Source of the DNA: a virus
Direction: 5' to 3' (one strand)
IMG/VR virus record: IMGVR_UViG_3300043465_000956
Span: 1-58,100 of that record
Length of the DNA stretch: 58,100 nt
The notes under the pieces are model-generated. The model was not told where the DNA came from. It saw only the letters and a program-made list of their open reading frames with translations, and ran no database searches. The position numbers and the translations under genes were made by a program. Below, piece after piece: positions 15,979-24,337 of the stretch (position 1 is the stretch's first letter; each line of letters starts with the position of its first letter).

Positions 15979-16407
15979 ATGGAAGTCCATAAACAATTTG
16001 AATGCCTCGTAGCCGACCTAGCTCACACTCTGTATAGAAAGACTCACCTATATGATTTTGAAGATCTTTTCCAGATAGGGCTACAGTCGGTTGTGAGGCT
16101 TGAAAAATCCTTTGATGCCAGTAGATCGCAGAGAATTACGTTCTTCACCAAGTGCATCAGAAGAGACATGGTCAAGTTCATAAAAAAGCATAATAAAGTA
16201 TTCTCCAATGTGCCGCTTCCCAAAGACACAAGCTGTAAGAAAATAGAACAGCTTTGGGAGAGTCTTCCAGACATGGGGGCAGAGGATACCGAGATGGTCA
16301 GGATGCTTGTGAATGGCCTCAGTAAAAGAGATGTGGCCAGAAGACTAATGTTGACTATGCAAGAAGTACAAGTCAGACTAGAGAAAATAGGAGAGTCAAT
16401 TGGTTAA
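15979..16407 (+). CDS. Small sigma-factor-like protein
   Basis: Product of 142 residues. The stretch DFEDLFQIGLQSVVRLEKSF, then ITFFTKCIRRDMVKFI, resembles sigma-70 region 2, and LSKRDVARRLMLTMQEVQVRL resembles a region 4 helix-turn-helix. Size and layout recall phage late sigma factors such as T4 gp55. It could direct host RNA polymerase to late promoters for the minus-strand structural arm, but this is an inference. ATG 15979 has GGAG 5 bases upstream; GTG 15961 is an alternative. Confidence 0.6.
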   Translation: MEVHKQFECLVADLAHTLYRKTHLYDFEDLFQIGLQSVVRLEKSFDASRSQRITFFTKCIRRDMVKFIKKHNKVFSNVPLPKDTSCKKIEQLWESLPDMGAEDTEMVRMLVNGLSKRDVARRLMLTMQEVQVRLEKIGESIG

Positions 16408-18052
16408 GAGAGTCTTGGTTGGTTCAGAAGCATCATATCTCAATACTGGATACGCCTCGTATGGTCGCGAGCTTATCAAGCGACTTATCGCCACTGGCAA
16501 GTATGAAGTGGCCGAAATCTCTTGCTATGGGGCAGCGGATGATGAACGTCGCAAGACGATCCCATGGAAGAACTACCCAATTGCTCCCAGTAGGTCAGAC
16601 TCTGATGACATGAAAAAGATGTACGGGTCTAACCCGTCCAACCAATTTGGGGCATGGAGATTTGAGCGAATTTGCTTAGATTTTAAGCCAGACGTTGTTA
16701 TCATGCAGAAAGACCCTTGGATGGATTCTTGGGTGAAGCATTCCCCATACAGGCCATTCTTCTCATGGGCATGGGCCAGTACTGTAGACTCATCCCCACA
16801 GAGCCCAGAATGGATCAATCAATTTGCCGATGCTGACTATTTTTACACTCTGTCAGAATGGGCAGAGGGAGTAATCAGAGAACAAGCTGGCGACTCTGTA
16901 AACCTCATTGGCAGCGTCACCATGTCTGCGGCTGATGAATTCCAGCCAGTACCCAACAAGGCCGCTCACAGGCTTGCTATGGGCCTTGACCCAGACTGGA
17001 AGATCATTGGCACAGTGATGCGAAATCAGCGAAGGAAGCTTTTCCCTGACCTATTGGAAGCTTTCTCCAAGTACCTTTCTTTTACTGGGGACAAGGATAC
17101 TTACTTATACTGCCATACATCGTATCCGGACAACGGATGGGATCTCCCGCAATTGATGATGAAGTATGGGATTTCGTCAAGAGTCCTATTTACTTATTCA
17201 TGTGAGGAGTGCAGCTCGCTCACAATAGGCAAATTCAGTGATACGGTAAAGCAATGCAGAAGTTGTAAAAAGTATGCGGCTAAACCATGTAGCGTTAGTA
17301 GTGGTGCAACTACAGAAGAGCTGGCCAAAATCTTTAATTTGTTTGATTTGTATATCCAATGTGCAAATAGCGAGGGTATGGGCATCAGCCAAATGGAGGC
17401 AGCAGCCTGTGCTGTTCCTATCATGTCCACCGACTATTCCGCTATGGAGTCGATAGTAAGAAAACTAAACGGATACCCAATTCCAGTAAAGACAAAGGTC
17501 CTAGAATTGGAGACCGGTTGCTATCGTGCAATTCCAGACATTGACGAGATTGTTTCTTACTGGAAGATGTTCTTCGGTCTATCTGGCGAAGACAGACTAG
17601 AGGCTGGCAGAAAAGCCCGTTCCGCCTATGAGGCCAATTTCAACTGGGACGAAGTTGTCAAAAAGTGGATGATCTCTCTGGATCAGTCCCCAAAGGCAAC
17701 TTGGGATAAGCCACTTCGGCAAATCAACCTGCCACAAGATGACGCCATCCCAAAGTTCTCGAACAATAAGGCTTTTCTCGATTGGGCCATCAAGACATAT
17801 GTTCCTTATGCTGGCCTGCTGAATTCATATGAGGCCAATTGTATTCTTAGGGATTTAAACTTTCAGACATGCAAGCCGAACCCGTGCGGATTCTTCTTCT
17901 CTGAGAATTCATACTTTGATCGGGTCAATCATCAGCCATTCGGCAAAGAGCATGTTCTAAAAATATTTCGTGGCAAGGCTGAAATTTTCAACTTCTGGGA
18001 GAAAGCCAGAGTTGGCATCAATAAACTCCAAAATGAGGATTGGCTACTATGA
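16400..18052 (+). CDS. GT4-like glycosyltransferase with zinc-ribbon insertion
   Basis: Product of 550 residues with a GT-B layout. The N terminus VLVGSEASYLNTGYASYGREL is the donor/acceptor loop. SEGMGISQMEAAACAVPIM is the E-x7-E motif of family GT4. Between them is an unusual zinc ribbon, CEECSS and CRSCKK, near residues 270-295. A C-terminal extension of about 120 residues is of unknown fold. It starts at TTG 16400 with GGAG 6 bases upstream. It is the first gene of the sugar cluster; the sugar and acceptor are unknown. Confidence 0.82.
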   Translation: MVKRVLVGSEASYLNTGYASYGRELIKRLIATGKYEVAEISCYGAADDERRKTIPWKNYPIAPSRSDSDDMKKMYGSNPSNQFGAWRFERICLDFKPDVVIMQKDPWMDSWVKHSPYRPFFSWAWASTVDSSPQSPEWINQFADADYFYTLSEWAEGVIREQAGDSVNLIGSVTMSAADEFQPVPNKAAHRLAMGLDPDWKIIGTVMRNQRRKLFPDLLEAFSKYLSFTGDKDTYLYCHTSYPDNGWDLPQLMMKYGISSRVLFTYSCEECSSLTIGKFSDTVKQCRSCKKYAAKPCSVSSGATTEELAKIFNLFDLYIQCANSEGMGISQMEAAACAVPIMSTDYSAMESIVRKLNGYPIPVKTKVLELETGCYRAIPDIDEIVSYWKMFFGLSGEDRLEAGRKARSAYEANFNWDEVVKKWMISLDQSPKATWDKPLRQINLPQDDAIPKFSNNKAFLDWAIKTYVPYAGLLNSYEANCILRDLNFQTCKPNPCGFFFSENSYFDRVNHQPFGKEHVLKIFRGKAEIFNFWEKARVGINKLQNEDWLL

Positions 18053-18756
18053 TCAGTACTACGTGTAAAGATTGTGCCTTCAAAATAATGCATGGCAATG
18101 TGCAGACTGGATGTGAGCTGGGAATCCTTGATAGATTCGAAGATTCAGGAGCCACTATAACCAGATTCCACGATGACGGCAAAACCTATAAGCAAGTCAA
18201 CAAGGTGTGCGTTTATCGCAGACCAGAATGGGACTGGACTGGTGATATTTATGCCGAAACCTTCATCCGGAGCACGATAGTCGTCATCCACAATGAGGGT
18301 GATGATCTAGAGTCTACCCTGAAGAGCATTGTGAGTCTAAAAACTCCCAAGCCTCCCAATGTCATCATCTGCCACACTACCGAAAACCCTTCAGAGATAC
18401 ACAAGATTGGAATCAGCTTCGTCGAGCCGAAGAGATTCTCTTGTGTGTACATGGTGAATTCCTCATATGATGGGTCCATCTACGACGAAGCCTTCAAGAG
18501 ATGCAAAAATGGATGGATCTTCTTTGTTCCATCTGGACAATCGCTTGATTCTAACACTTTGGCTGCGATGAACCACGCAGTCAACTATAATATGAGGACT
18601 CATGTGGCAACAACTGGCCTAGAATCATACATGGCGATAGCCTACAAGTTGTTTCATGGGCATCTCGGCAATATAAGGGAAGCATTGGCCGAAATTCCTA
18701 ACGCAACTCTGGATTGGAAAGAAATTGATGAAAATTATCGGCTATACATTTCCTGA
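18049..18756 (+). CDS. GT2-like glycosyltransferase with N-terminal cysteine cluster
   Basis: Product of 235 residues. The N terminus has TTCKDCAFK and QTGCELG, then NKVCVYRR, a four-cysteine set likely to bind metal. The following domain resembles a degenerate GT-A/GT2 fold: STIVVIHNEGDDLESTLKSI, then NGWIFFVPSGQSLD, where family members usually have a DxD-like metal site. The DxD motif is not obvious, so activity is uncertain. ATG 18049 overlaps the upstream stop (ATGA). Confidence 0.55.
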   Translation: MISTTCKDCAFKIMHGNVQTGCELGILDRFEDSGATITRFHDDGKTYKQVNKVCVYRRPEWDWTGDIYAETFIRSTIVVIHNEGDDLESTLKSIVSLKTPKPPNVIICHTTENPSEIHKIGISFVEPKRFSCVYMVNSSYDGSIYDEAFKRCKNGWIFFVPSGQSLDSNTLAAMNHAVNYNMRTHVATTGLESYMAIAYKLFHGHLGNIREALAEIPNATLDWKEIDENYRLYIS

Positions 18757-19096
18757 TAAATCGGCCAAATCAAAAGAGTTTGTCGACGAAGTGGTCGTAA
18801 TAAAAGATTACTCTGAACTTGATGGGGACTACGCTATAGATCTTTCATATGGCGGTCTAGATACAGATATTCGTCCATACTTGAAAGGTGATGGAGCATA
18901 CTATGGCGACTATTACGATCAATATGGAAATTACTCACTGCATAGCCAATTCCCATCTGTGAGAACTACATATCCGGGTATTGTCTACAAGGTTTCCCTC
19001 TTGAAAGAGTGTGATACCAAGAACCCACTTGAGGAGATAGCCAAAGTTGATGTAATCTCATACATACCAAAACCAATCTTCAAGATTATTGCATGA
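18728..19096 (+). CDS. Unknown 122-residue protein in the sugar cluster
   Basis: Begins MKIIGYTFPDKSAKSKEF. Rich in Tyr, Asp and Gly in the middle (GDGAYYGDYYDQYGNYSLHS), with no recognised motif. It overlaps both neighbours (29 and 4 bases), so it is part of the sugar-cluster transcription unit. Function unknown. Confidence 0.6.
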   Translation: MKIIGYTFPDKSAKSKEFVDEVVVIKDYSELDGDYAIDLSYGGLDTDIRPYLKGDGAYYGDYYDQYGNYSLHSQFPSVRTTYPGIVYKVSLLKECDTKNPLEEIAKVDVISYIPKPIFKIIA

Positions 19097-19740
19097 GTAC
19101 ATACATACTGCTTTCTGCCGGATGCGGTCGATCAATGATGACAAAGGGAGCAAAACCCCTTCTGATCTATGATGGATTCGCCGTAATAGATCACCAAATA
19201 AAGACGATCTTATCCTATGATAAGTCTGCCGATATCTTGGTGGTCACTGGCGTAGGGCACGAGAAGATCGTTAAACATGTGGAGAAACGCGGCTACGATA
19301 TCAGGCTCGTATTGAACTACAGCTATAAGCTGACTAGCCAAACCGAGAGTCTGAGATTGGCCATCAATGCGTGTCGTATAGATTCTACCTACATCATTCA
19401 TGGCGACATGATTTTCAACAAGCCAGCCATCGCATGCAACAGAACAAAAACAAGCATAATGCTCGATAGGGGGCAGTCGGATAAAAAAGGTGTGGGAGCC
19501 ACCCAGCAGAATGGGTTCCTGATGAATCTATCCTATGGGTTGCCAGACAAATGGGCACAAGTTGCGTTCATCAGTAAAAGAGATTTCCCCGTAGTTAAAG
19601 CTGAGATTAACTCATTCAGAAACAATAAGACCACCTTTGAGTTCCTCAACATGCTCGCGAAGAAGATCAAATTCGCAATCGTGGATAAGGATGTAAAAAC
19701 CATAGAGATATCGAGGAACTATGAAGAGCTTAGTGATTAG
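19093..19740 (+). CDS. Sugar nucleotidyltransferase-like protein
   Basis: Product of 215 residues. The N terminus YILLSAGCGRSMMTKGAKPLL matches the nucleotide-binding signature of NTP transferases (normally LAAGxGxR...KPL), and YIIHGDMIF carries the acidic residue that usually binds Mg2+. Such enzymes make NDP-sugars or CDP-alcohols from phosphates. The signature is altered (SAGCGRSM), so substrate and activity are uncertain. It would supply donors for the neighbouring glycosyltransferases. Confidence 0.7.
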   Translation: MSTYILLSAGCGRSMMTKGAKPLLIYDGFAVIDHQIKTILSYDKSADILVVTGVGHEKIVKHVEKRGYDIRLVLNYSYKLTSQTESLRLAINACRIDSTYIIHGDMIFNKPAIACNRTKTSIMLDRGQSDKKGVGATQQNGFLMNLSYGLPDKWAQVAFISKRDFPVVKAEINSFRNNKTTFEFLNMLAKKIKFAIVDKDVKTIEISRNYEELSD

Positions 19741-20410
19741 TAAACGAAACGACTTCAGAATCCAGTCATTGATGGCTCCCCTTCAGAAGATCATGGAAGT
19801 TGGCCACATGCAGACGCACGATGTAGCCGCGTTTGAGAGTTTTGATGCCGACCTTGTCTTTACTGATGAGATTGAGGCATTCCCAGATGGGTTTGATCTT
19901 AAGTTACTGAGTAAGATTCAACCATTCATTAATTTGCTTTCATACAGAGAGCCAAAGATAGAGCCCAAATATGAATCTGAAATCTCTTATGTTGGGCCAA
20001 TTTCGGACATGGGTGGGGCGATGTTGGACCTTTATCGCCTTGGATACAATGTCAGAAACTTTTATGCTTCTCCATCTATGCTCCCGTGCTATTCTGGGTC
20101 TATCCCGATGGATGAATGCTGGGGAGTTTACAGGAATGCTAAAGTGAGCCCGATTCCGGCAGATGATATTGGCTACAGAGAACTCGATATCGTTGCTTCG
20201 GATGGGAATCCATTGAAGTTCACAACAAAAGATGAGTTCATCTCAGAGGCAATCAAGGGTATCAATGGCAAGAGATTTAAATACTCTATGTCCAAAAAGG
20301 TGGTGCTCGGTTCTAACACAAATTTTGACAGGCTCGCTACGATCTTGGATAAGATGGGCTTTCCTGCTGTCGCCAAGAAGGTCAAAAAGGAGAAGACATG
20401 TTTGGTGTAA
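19721..20410 (+). CDS. Unknown protein, possible GT-B / CgeB-like fragment
   Basis: Product of 229 residues. The C-terminal half (YRELDIVASDGNPLKF then TTKDEFISEAIKGI) faintly resembles the C-terminal domain of CgeB-type glycosyltransferases. The N-terminal half has no clear nucleotide-sugar motif. It overlaps the nucleotidyltransferase gene by 20 bases and the next gene by 13. Its location suggests a sugar role, but the family call is weak. Confidence 0.45.
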   Translation: MKSLVISKRNDFRIQSLMAPLQKIMEVGHMQTHDVAAFESFDADLVFTDEIEAFPDGFDLKLLSKIQPFINLLSYREPKIEPKYESEISYVGPISDMGGAMLDLYRLGYNVRNFYASPSMLPCYSGSIPMDECWGVYRNAKVSPIPADDIGYRELDIVASDGNPLKFTTKDEFISEAIKGINGKRFKYSMSKKVVLGSNTNFDRLATILDKMGFPAVAKKVKKEKTCLV

Positions 20411-20838
20411 TTGTTCCAGACACGAATTTCTCAGAGAGATCCGTACTAGCATTTGACCAACTGAACAAATCGGTAAAAGAGATGGGCGAATATTGCCTGT
20501 TTTATGCCAATTTAAGTGCTCAGGTTAAGTATGCCGATTTTGCCATTATGAACATCACAGAGATCAACCATGCCTATGGGTGGATCTTGATGGCGACTTG
20601 CCCCAGCACTGCCGATATCCTCAAAAAAGTCCCAATAAATGCCACCAAGGCGTATTATATTATGGATCTAGGCTTCCTTATGAAGCCATATGACTTCAAC
20701 GAGATGCACAAGTGTCTGTCTGGACTTGTTCTCATCACCAGATCTGAAGAGCATCAAAAGATCATCAGGAACATCTTCAATCTGGGCTCTATTGTTTTAC
20801 CGTTTGACCTAGGGATTATATGCAATACGCTATCGTGA
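20398..20838 (+). CDS. Unknown protein, possible truncated glycosyltransferase
   Basis: Product of 146 residues with alternating strands and helices (SVLAFDQLNKSVKEMGEYCLFY; LVLITRSEEHQKIIRNIF) as in the N-terminal half of a GT-B enzyme. It stops inside the start of a homing endonuclease gene, so the 3' part may have been replaced by that insertion. No catalytic motif is seen. Confidence 0.45.
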   Translation: MFGVIVPDTNFSERSVLAFDQLNKSVKEMGEYCLFYANLSAQVKYADFAIMNITEINHAYGWILMATCPSTADILKKVPINATKAYYIMDLGFLMKPYDFNEMHKCLSGLVLITRSEEHQKIIRNIFNLGSIVLPFDLGIICNTLS

Positions 20839-21626
20839 ATGCTGTTAGGCTCCGAATCGCCTATCTGGATGAAAAGAAATCAGTGCCAATGATCGCTCAA
20901 GAGCTTGGGACCAATGAGACCAAGGTAAGACGAGCCTTGAAGTTTCTCGGGGTTCCCATTCGATCATATGCAGAGGCACAGAGTGTGGCTATTGCGAATG
21001 GGCAGGCCAAGCATCCCACCAAAGGAAAGAAGCTTTCCAAAGAAACCATCAACACGATTTCGGCAAAGAGGTCTCAAGCTTGGATTGATCTGCCCGAAGA
21101 AGAAAAGCAGAAATTTCGTGATGCAAAGAAGCAACAGTGGGATAATATGACCGAATCGGCAAAGTATGAGCTTCGCTCGGCTGCTTATGCCGCTATTCGA
21201 GAGTCTGCCGAAATTGGGTCCAAGACAGAGCGTTATGTTTCTGCCGCTCTTGAAGAGGAAGGCTATGGTGTTATTGTCCACGCTAGGAATCTGATACAGA
21301 GCCGGGCTTTGGAAGTTGACATGTTCGTGCCTGACCTTAAGACTGCTATCGAAATTGATGGCCCGTCCCATTTTATCGCGGTTTGGGGCGAAGATCGCTT
21401 AAAAAAGCAACAATCTGCTGATACTGTCAAGCAAGGGTTGTTGATCAACAATGGGTATGTTCTCATTCGCGTAATACAACGTGATAAGTCGATGAGTGTT
21501 AAAAGAATGAAGGATGTGTATGAATTAATTCTATTGGAACTCAGGAAAATTGAGGAAGCCTTTCCCCCTGTCGGAAAGAGATTGATTGAAATAGAAATCA
21601 AAGATGGGGTGACAAGACGGCTATAA
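20820..21626 (+). CDS. Free-standing homing endonuclease (HTH, NUMOD, Vsr-like nuclease)
   Basis: Product of 268 residues with three modules. Residues about 10-50 form a helix-turn-helix (SVPMIAQELGTNETKVRRAL). Residues about 65-85 are a NUMOD3-like DNA-binding motif (GKKLSKETINTISAKRS). Residues about 135-240 are a Vsr/DUF559-like nuclease with ALEVDMFVPDLKTAIEIDG, then PSHF, giving the acidic metal ligands. This is the composition of phage homing endonucleases, which cut intron- or gene-free alleles and spread themselves. It interrupts the sugar cluster and overlaps the upstream stop by 19 bases. Confidence 0.8.
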   Translation: MQYAIVNAVRLRIAYLDEKKSVPMIAQELGTNETKVRRALKFLGVPIRSYAEAQSVAIANGQAKHPTKGKKLSKETINTISAKRSQAWIDLPEEEKQKFRDAKKQQWDNMTESAKYELRSAAYAAIRESAEIGSKTERYVSAALEEEGYGVIVHARNLIQSRALEVDMFVPDLKTAIEIDGPSHFIAVWGEDRLKKQQSADTVKQGLLINNGYVLIRVIQRDKSMSVKRMKDVYELILLELRKIEEAFPPVGKRLIEIEIKDGVTRRL

Positions 21627-21659
21627 TAGGTCAGGACCAACCAAAAGGAAAAGGAAAAC

Positions 21660-22322
21660 ATGACAGACGAGATCAAAGAAACGCCAGACTACCTGTCCCA
21701 TGAATGGGACTCCTACGTAATGTCGCAGTTCGGACCATCTGAACTCATGGACGGGCATCCGAATGCTGCTGGGCTACGTAGGGTGGCCGAGCTACTGCTG
21801 GGACCAATCATCGAAAGTGGCCCAACTAAAGTTTTCCCTTCAGAGGGAAATGGACCAACGCGAGCTACTGTGGTATACTCTGTAGTATTCGATTGGGGCG
21901 GAACAGGAAAAACCAGAAAATATTCTGAAGTTGCCGACGTGTGGCACGGGAACACAGACGCGATGTTCACAGCTTATGCCGTTGCTACTGCTTCAACCAG
22001 AGCAGAAGGACGTGCTCTGAGAAAAGCACTCAAGCTCAGAAAGTGTTCTGCAGAAGAAATTTGTAAGCTAGATGTGGCTAAAATTGTGGCCGAGGAAACT
22101 GTTGAGAAGATTTCAAATGAGCAAGTTAGTTTCATTGACAGCAAGTGTAAGAAGCTTGATATCAGTGTGTTCGCTTTCATTAACTCTGGGGAGAAGCAAT
22201 ATCGCAGCATTTACGACGTGACGAGAGATACAGCAGCAAAGATGATCAAGAAATTGACAGAGTTTACAAATGACAAGACTCTGATTGGCGAACCAATCAA
22301 AGTCTACACTGAGTGGAGGTAG
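21660..22322 (+). CDS. Possible single-strand annealing protein (Erf/Rad52-like)
   Basis: Product of 220 residues. The segment AYAVATASTRAEGRALRKAL recalls the conserved T/A-E/R-GRAL helix of Erf- and Rad52-like annealing proteins, preceded by a strand-rich region (RATVVYSVVFDWGG). A single-stranded DNA-binding-like gene follows, a common pairing. The call rests on pattern and context, so confidence is modest. An AAAAGGAAAAGGAAAAC leader gives a ribosome-binding site. Confidence 0.45.
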   Translation: MTDEIKETPDYLSHEWDSYVMSQFGPSELMDGHPNAAGLRRVAELLLGPIIESGPTKVFPSEGNGPTRATVVYSVVFDWGGTGKTRKYSEVADVWHGNTDAMFTAYAVATASTRAEGRALRKALKLRKCSAEEICKLDVAKIVAEETVEKISNEQVSFIDSKCKKLDISVFAFINSGEKQYRSIYDVTRDTAAKMIKKLTEFTNDKTLIGEPIKVYTEWR

Positions 22323-22336
22323 GACTTTCGTCCTAT
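22319..22336 (+). terminator. Hairpin at the end of the annealing-protein-like gene
   Basis: TAGGAC (22320-22325), loop TTTC, GTCCTA (22330-22335), with a flanking G-T pair. It begins at the stop codon itself. There is no U-tract, so it may be a weak terminator or an mRNA-stabilising end. Confidence 0.45.
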
Positions 22337-22377
22337 ACACTGACAATTATTCAAATTTCGCGGAGTGAAACGTAGCT

Positions 22378-22977
22378 ATGAGCAGAACAGATACGCCTAC
22401 ATCAAACAAGATCAAATCCCCACTTAAGTACTACATCGAATTCGGTGGTGCTGAAGGTATTTGGGCCTATTGGGATGGTGAAAAGAATGTGAGGTTCGAC
22501 AACCTCGAATTTGTGGTTATGGATGTTCGATCGTCAATCGGCGGATGGAGTGATGCAAACAACTGTCGTATCCGCTCCAATATGGTCAAGACCACCAAGC
22601 TTCCTTTTACTGTGAGAGCAGGACAGGTAGTTTTGGCTGAGGGTCCGTATGCTGACATCAAGAATGATGTTGTAGCAGCCGGTGGCAAGTTCGTCACCAA
22701 CATCATGGCGATGGCCAAGATTGATGAGGTTTGGACCCCAGTGGACATCCAGCTATCAGGTGCGTGCCTGCGAGATTGGACAGCTTTCGTTGAGGCGAGC
22801 GGCAACATCTTCAAGGTTTATGAGGGTGTCGTATCGGCCTCACGCGGCGAGCAACAGAAGAAGGGGGCTGTGAAGTACTACACGCCAAACTTTGTGTTGT
22901 CGCCCCTCCCAGAGGGTGTGGATGCGATTGCAGATGAGTTCTGCGTCGATCAGTTGCAGCCTTATCTGAATCAGTAA
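22378..22977 (+). CDS. Possible single-stranded DNA-binding protein
   Basis: Product of 199 residues. Strand-rich N-terminal part (YIEFGGAEGIWAYWDGEKN; FDNLEFVVMDVRSSIGGW) followed by KFVTNIMAMAKIDEVW and ACLRDWTAFVE resembles phage SSB-type OB-fold proteins. It is flanked by hairpins, suggesting a separately dosed, abundant product, as expected for an SSB. No acidic C-terminal tail of the bacterial SSB type is seen. Confidence 0.55.
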   Translation: MSRTDTPTSNKIKSPLKYYIEFGGAEGIWAYWDGEKNVRFDNLEFVVMDVRSSIGGWSDANNCRIRSNMVKTTKLPFTVRAGQVVLAEGPYADIKNDVVAAGGKFVTNIMAMAKIDEVWTPVDIQLSGACLRDWTAFVEASGNIFKVYEGVVSASRGEQQKKGAVKYYTPNFVLSPLPEGVDAIADEFCVDQLQPYLNQ

Positions 22978-23015
22978 AATAGAATGGTCTAATTAACGAT
23001 CAGATCACATTGAAA

Positions 23016-23033
23016 GGGTGGCGAGAGCCACCC
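23016..23033 (+). terminator. Hairpin with GAGA loop after the SSB-like gene
   Basis: GGGTGGC (23016-23022), loop GAGA, GCCACCC (23027-23033): a perfect 7-bp GC-rich stem closed by a GNRA tetraloop. It is followed by CTTCTCG rather than a run of T, so it is an imperfect intrinsic terminator. Confidence 0.65.
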
Positions 23034-23052
23034 CTTCTCGTTGGATGAGCCT

Positions 23053-24123
23053 ATGCTAGATTTCCTCATAGTTGGAGCAGGATGCTTTGGAGCGACGTTC
23101 GCTAGAGTTGCGACTGACCATGGCAAGAGTTGTATGGTTATCGACAAGCGGGAGCATATAGCAGGAAATTGCTTCACCACCAAGCGATACGGGATTGATA
23201 TCCATGAATATGGTGCTCATATATTCCACACATCAAACGAAGAAGTATGGAATTTCGTTAATCGCTTCAGCAAATTTAACAACTACAGACATACTCTCAA
23301 GGTTTCAAATTTTGGCAAGATCTACTCATTTCCCATCAACCTGATGACGCTATATCAGATGTGGGGAGTCCAAACTCCTGAGTCGGCCCGCCAAGCCCTT
23401 CAACAGAGGCAAATTCCCTCGCAGAAGGATGATCTAGAATCCTATATTCTGTCTCAGATAGGATCTGAACTCTATGAAACGTTCGTGCGAGATTACACAA
23501 CAAAACAATGGGGAACCGACCCTAAGAATTTGCCAAAATCGATCATCAAGCGTCTCCCGATCAGGCTAACATTTGATGATAGGTATTTCTTAGATACATA
23601 TCAGGGTATCCCAGTCGATGGCTACACAGCCCTTTTTACCGAGATGCTTTCCGGGATTCAGGTCGAGACTGGGGTTGATTACTTTGCCGATAAGGGCAGA
23701 TTAGATCGGCTAGCGAAGAGGGTTGTTTATACTGGGCCAATTGATCAATATTTTGGCTATGAGTTTGGCAGACTGGGCTGGAGGAGCCTACGATTTGAAA
23801 CCGAACTCGTGAGAAGGCCAGACTATCAGGGATGCAGTGTAATGAACTATACCGATAGTACCCCATTTACAAGGATATGCGAGCACAAACACTTCACAGG
23901 AGTGTCGACAGATACGACCGTAATTACGAGAGAGTTTTCATCAGATTTTGGAGATGAATTCTACCCAATTCGAACCAAGAATGATATGATTACCTATAAT
24001 AAGTATAAGATACTCGCTTCCTCGGGAAGCGACATATTCGGTGGCCGATTAGGCCACTACAAATACATAGACATGCACCAAGCGATTGGTGCAGCAATGA
24101 AAGAAGCACATGACATACTATAG
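23053..24123 (+). CDS. glf: UDP-galactopyranose mutase
   Basis: Product of 356 residues, close to the family's usual 370-390. It is a flavoenzyme converting UDP-galactopyranose to UDP-galactofuranose. The N terminus LIVGAGCFGATFA is the FAD-binding GxGxxG fold, followed by IDKREHIAGNCFT and the signature HEYGAHIFHT. Later family segments VRDYTTKQWGTDP, then YFGYEFGRLGWRSL and GGRLGHYKYIDMHQ, include the conserved arginine that contacts the UDP-sugar. ATG 23053 is chosen because the Rossmann fold starts right after it; TTG 23041 is in frame. It should feed Galf to the cluster's glycosyltransferases. Confidence 0.95.
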   Translation: MLDFLIVGAGCFGATFARVATDHGKSCMVIDKREHIAGNCFTTKRYGIDIHEYGAHIFHTSNEEVWNFVNRFSKFNNYRHTLKVSNFGKIYSFPINLMTLYQMWGVQTPESARQALQQRQIPSQKDDLESYILSQIGSELYETFVRDYTTKQWGTDPKNLPKSIIKRLPIRLTFDDRYFLDTYQGIPVDGYTALFTEMLSGIQVETGVDYFADKGRLDRLAKRVVYTGPIDQYFGYEFGRLGWRSLRFETELVRRPDYQGCSVMNYTDSTPFTRICEHKHFTGVSTDTTVITREFSSDFGDEFYPIRTKNDMITYNKYKILASSGSDIFGGRLGHYKYIDMHQAIGAAMKEAHDIL

Positions 24124-24337
24124 ATTAGTGTTTAAAAAAGATGATACTGGGGTAGCCTTCTCTGAAATTACCGAGCAGATGATAGACAAGGACACATTTG
24201 CAAAAATGAATTGGGATAGGCCAATTATCCGCCAATTTGATGGAAAATATCACCATTTCATTTCTCTTCATAGGGATTACTTAGAGTGCGTCATGGCTGG
24301 AATTGGCATATATCAGGAGCTTCTAAATGGGACCTGA
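24110..24337 (+). CDS. Unknown 75-residue protein
   Basis: Begins MTYYRLVFKKDDTGVAFSE and includes KYHHFISLHRDYLECV. No motif recognised. It overlaps the glf stop by 14 bases and the methyltransferase start by 11, so it is co-translated with both. Confidence 0.6.
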   Translation: MTYYRLVFKKDDTGVAFSEITEQMIDKDTFAKMNWDRPIIRQFDGKYHHFISLHRDYLECVMAGIGIYQELLNGT

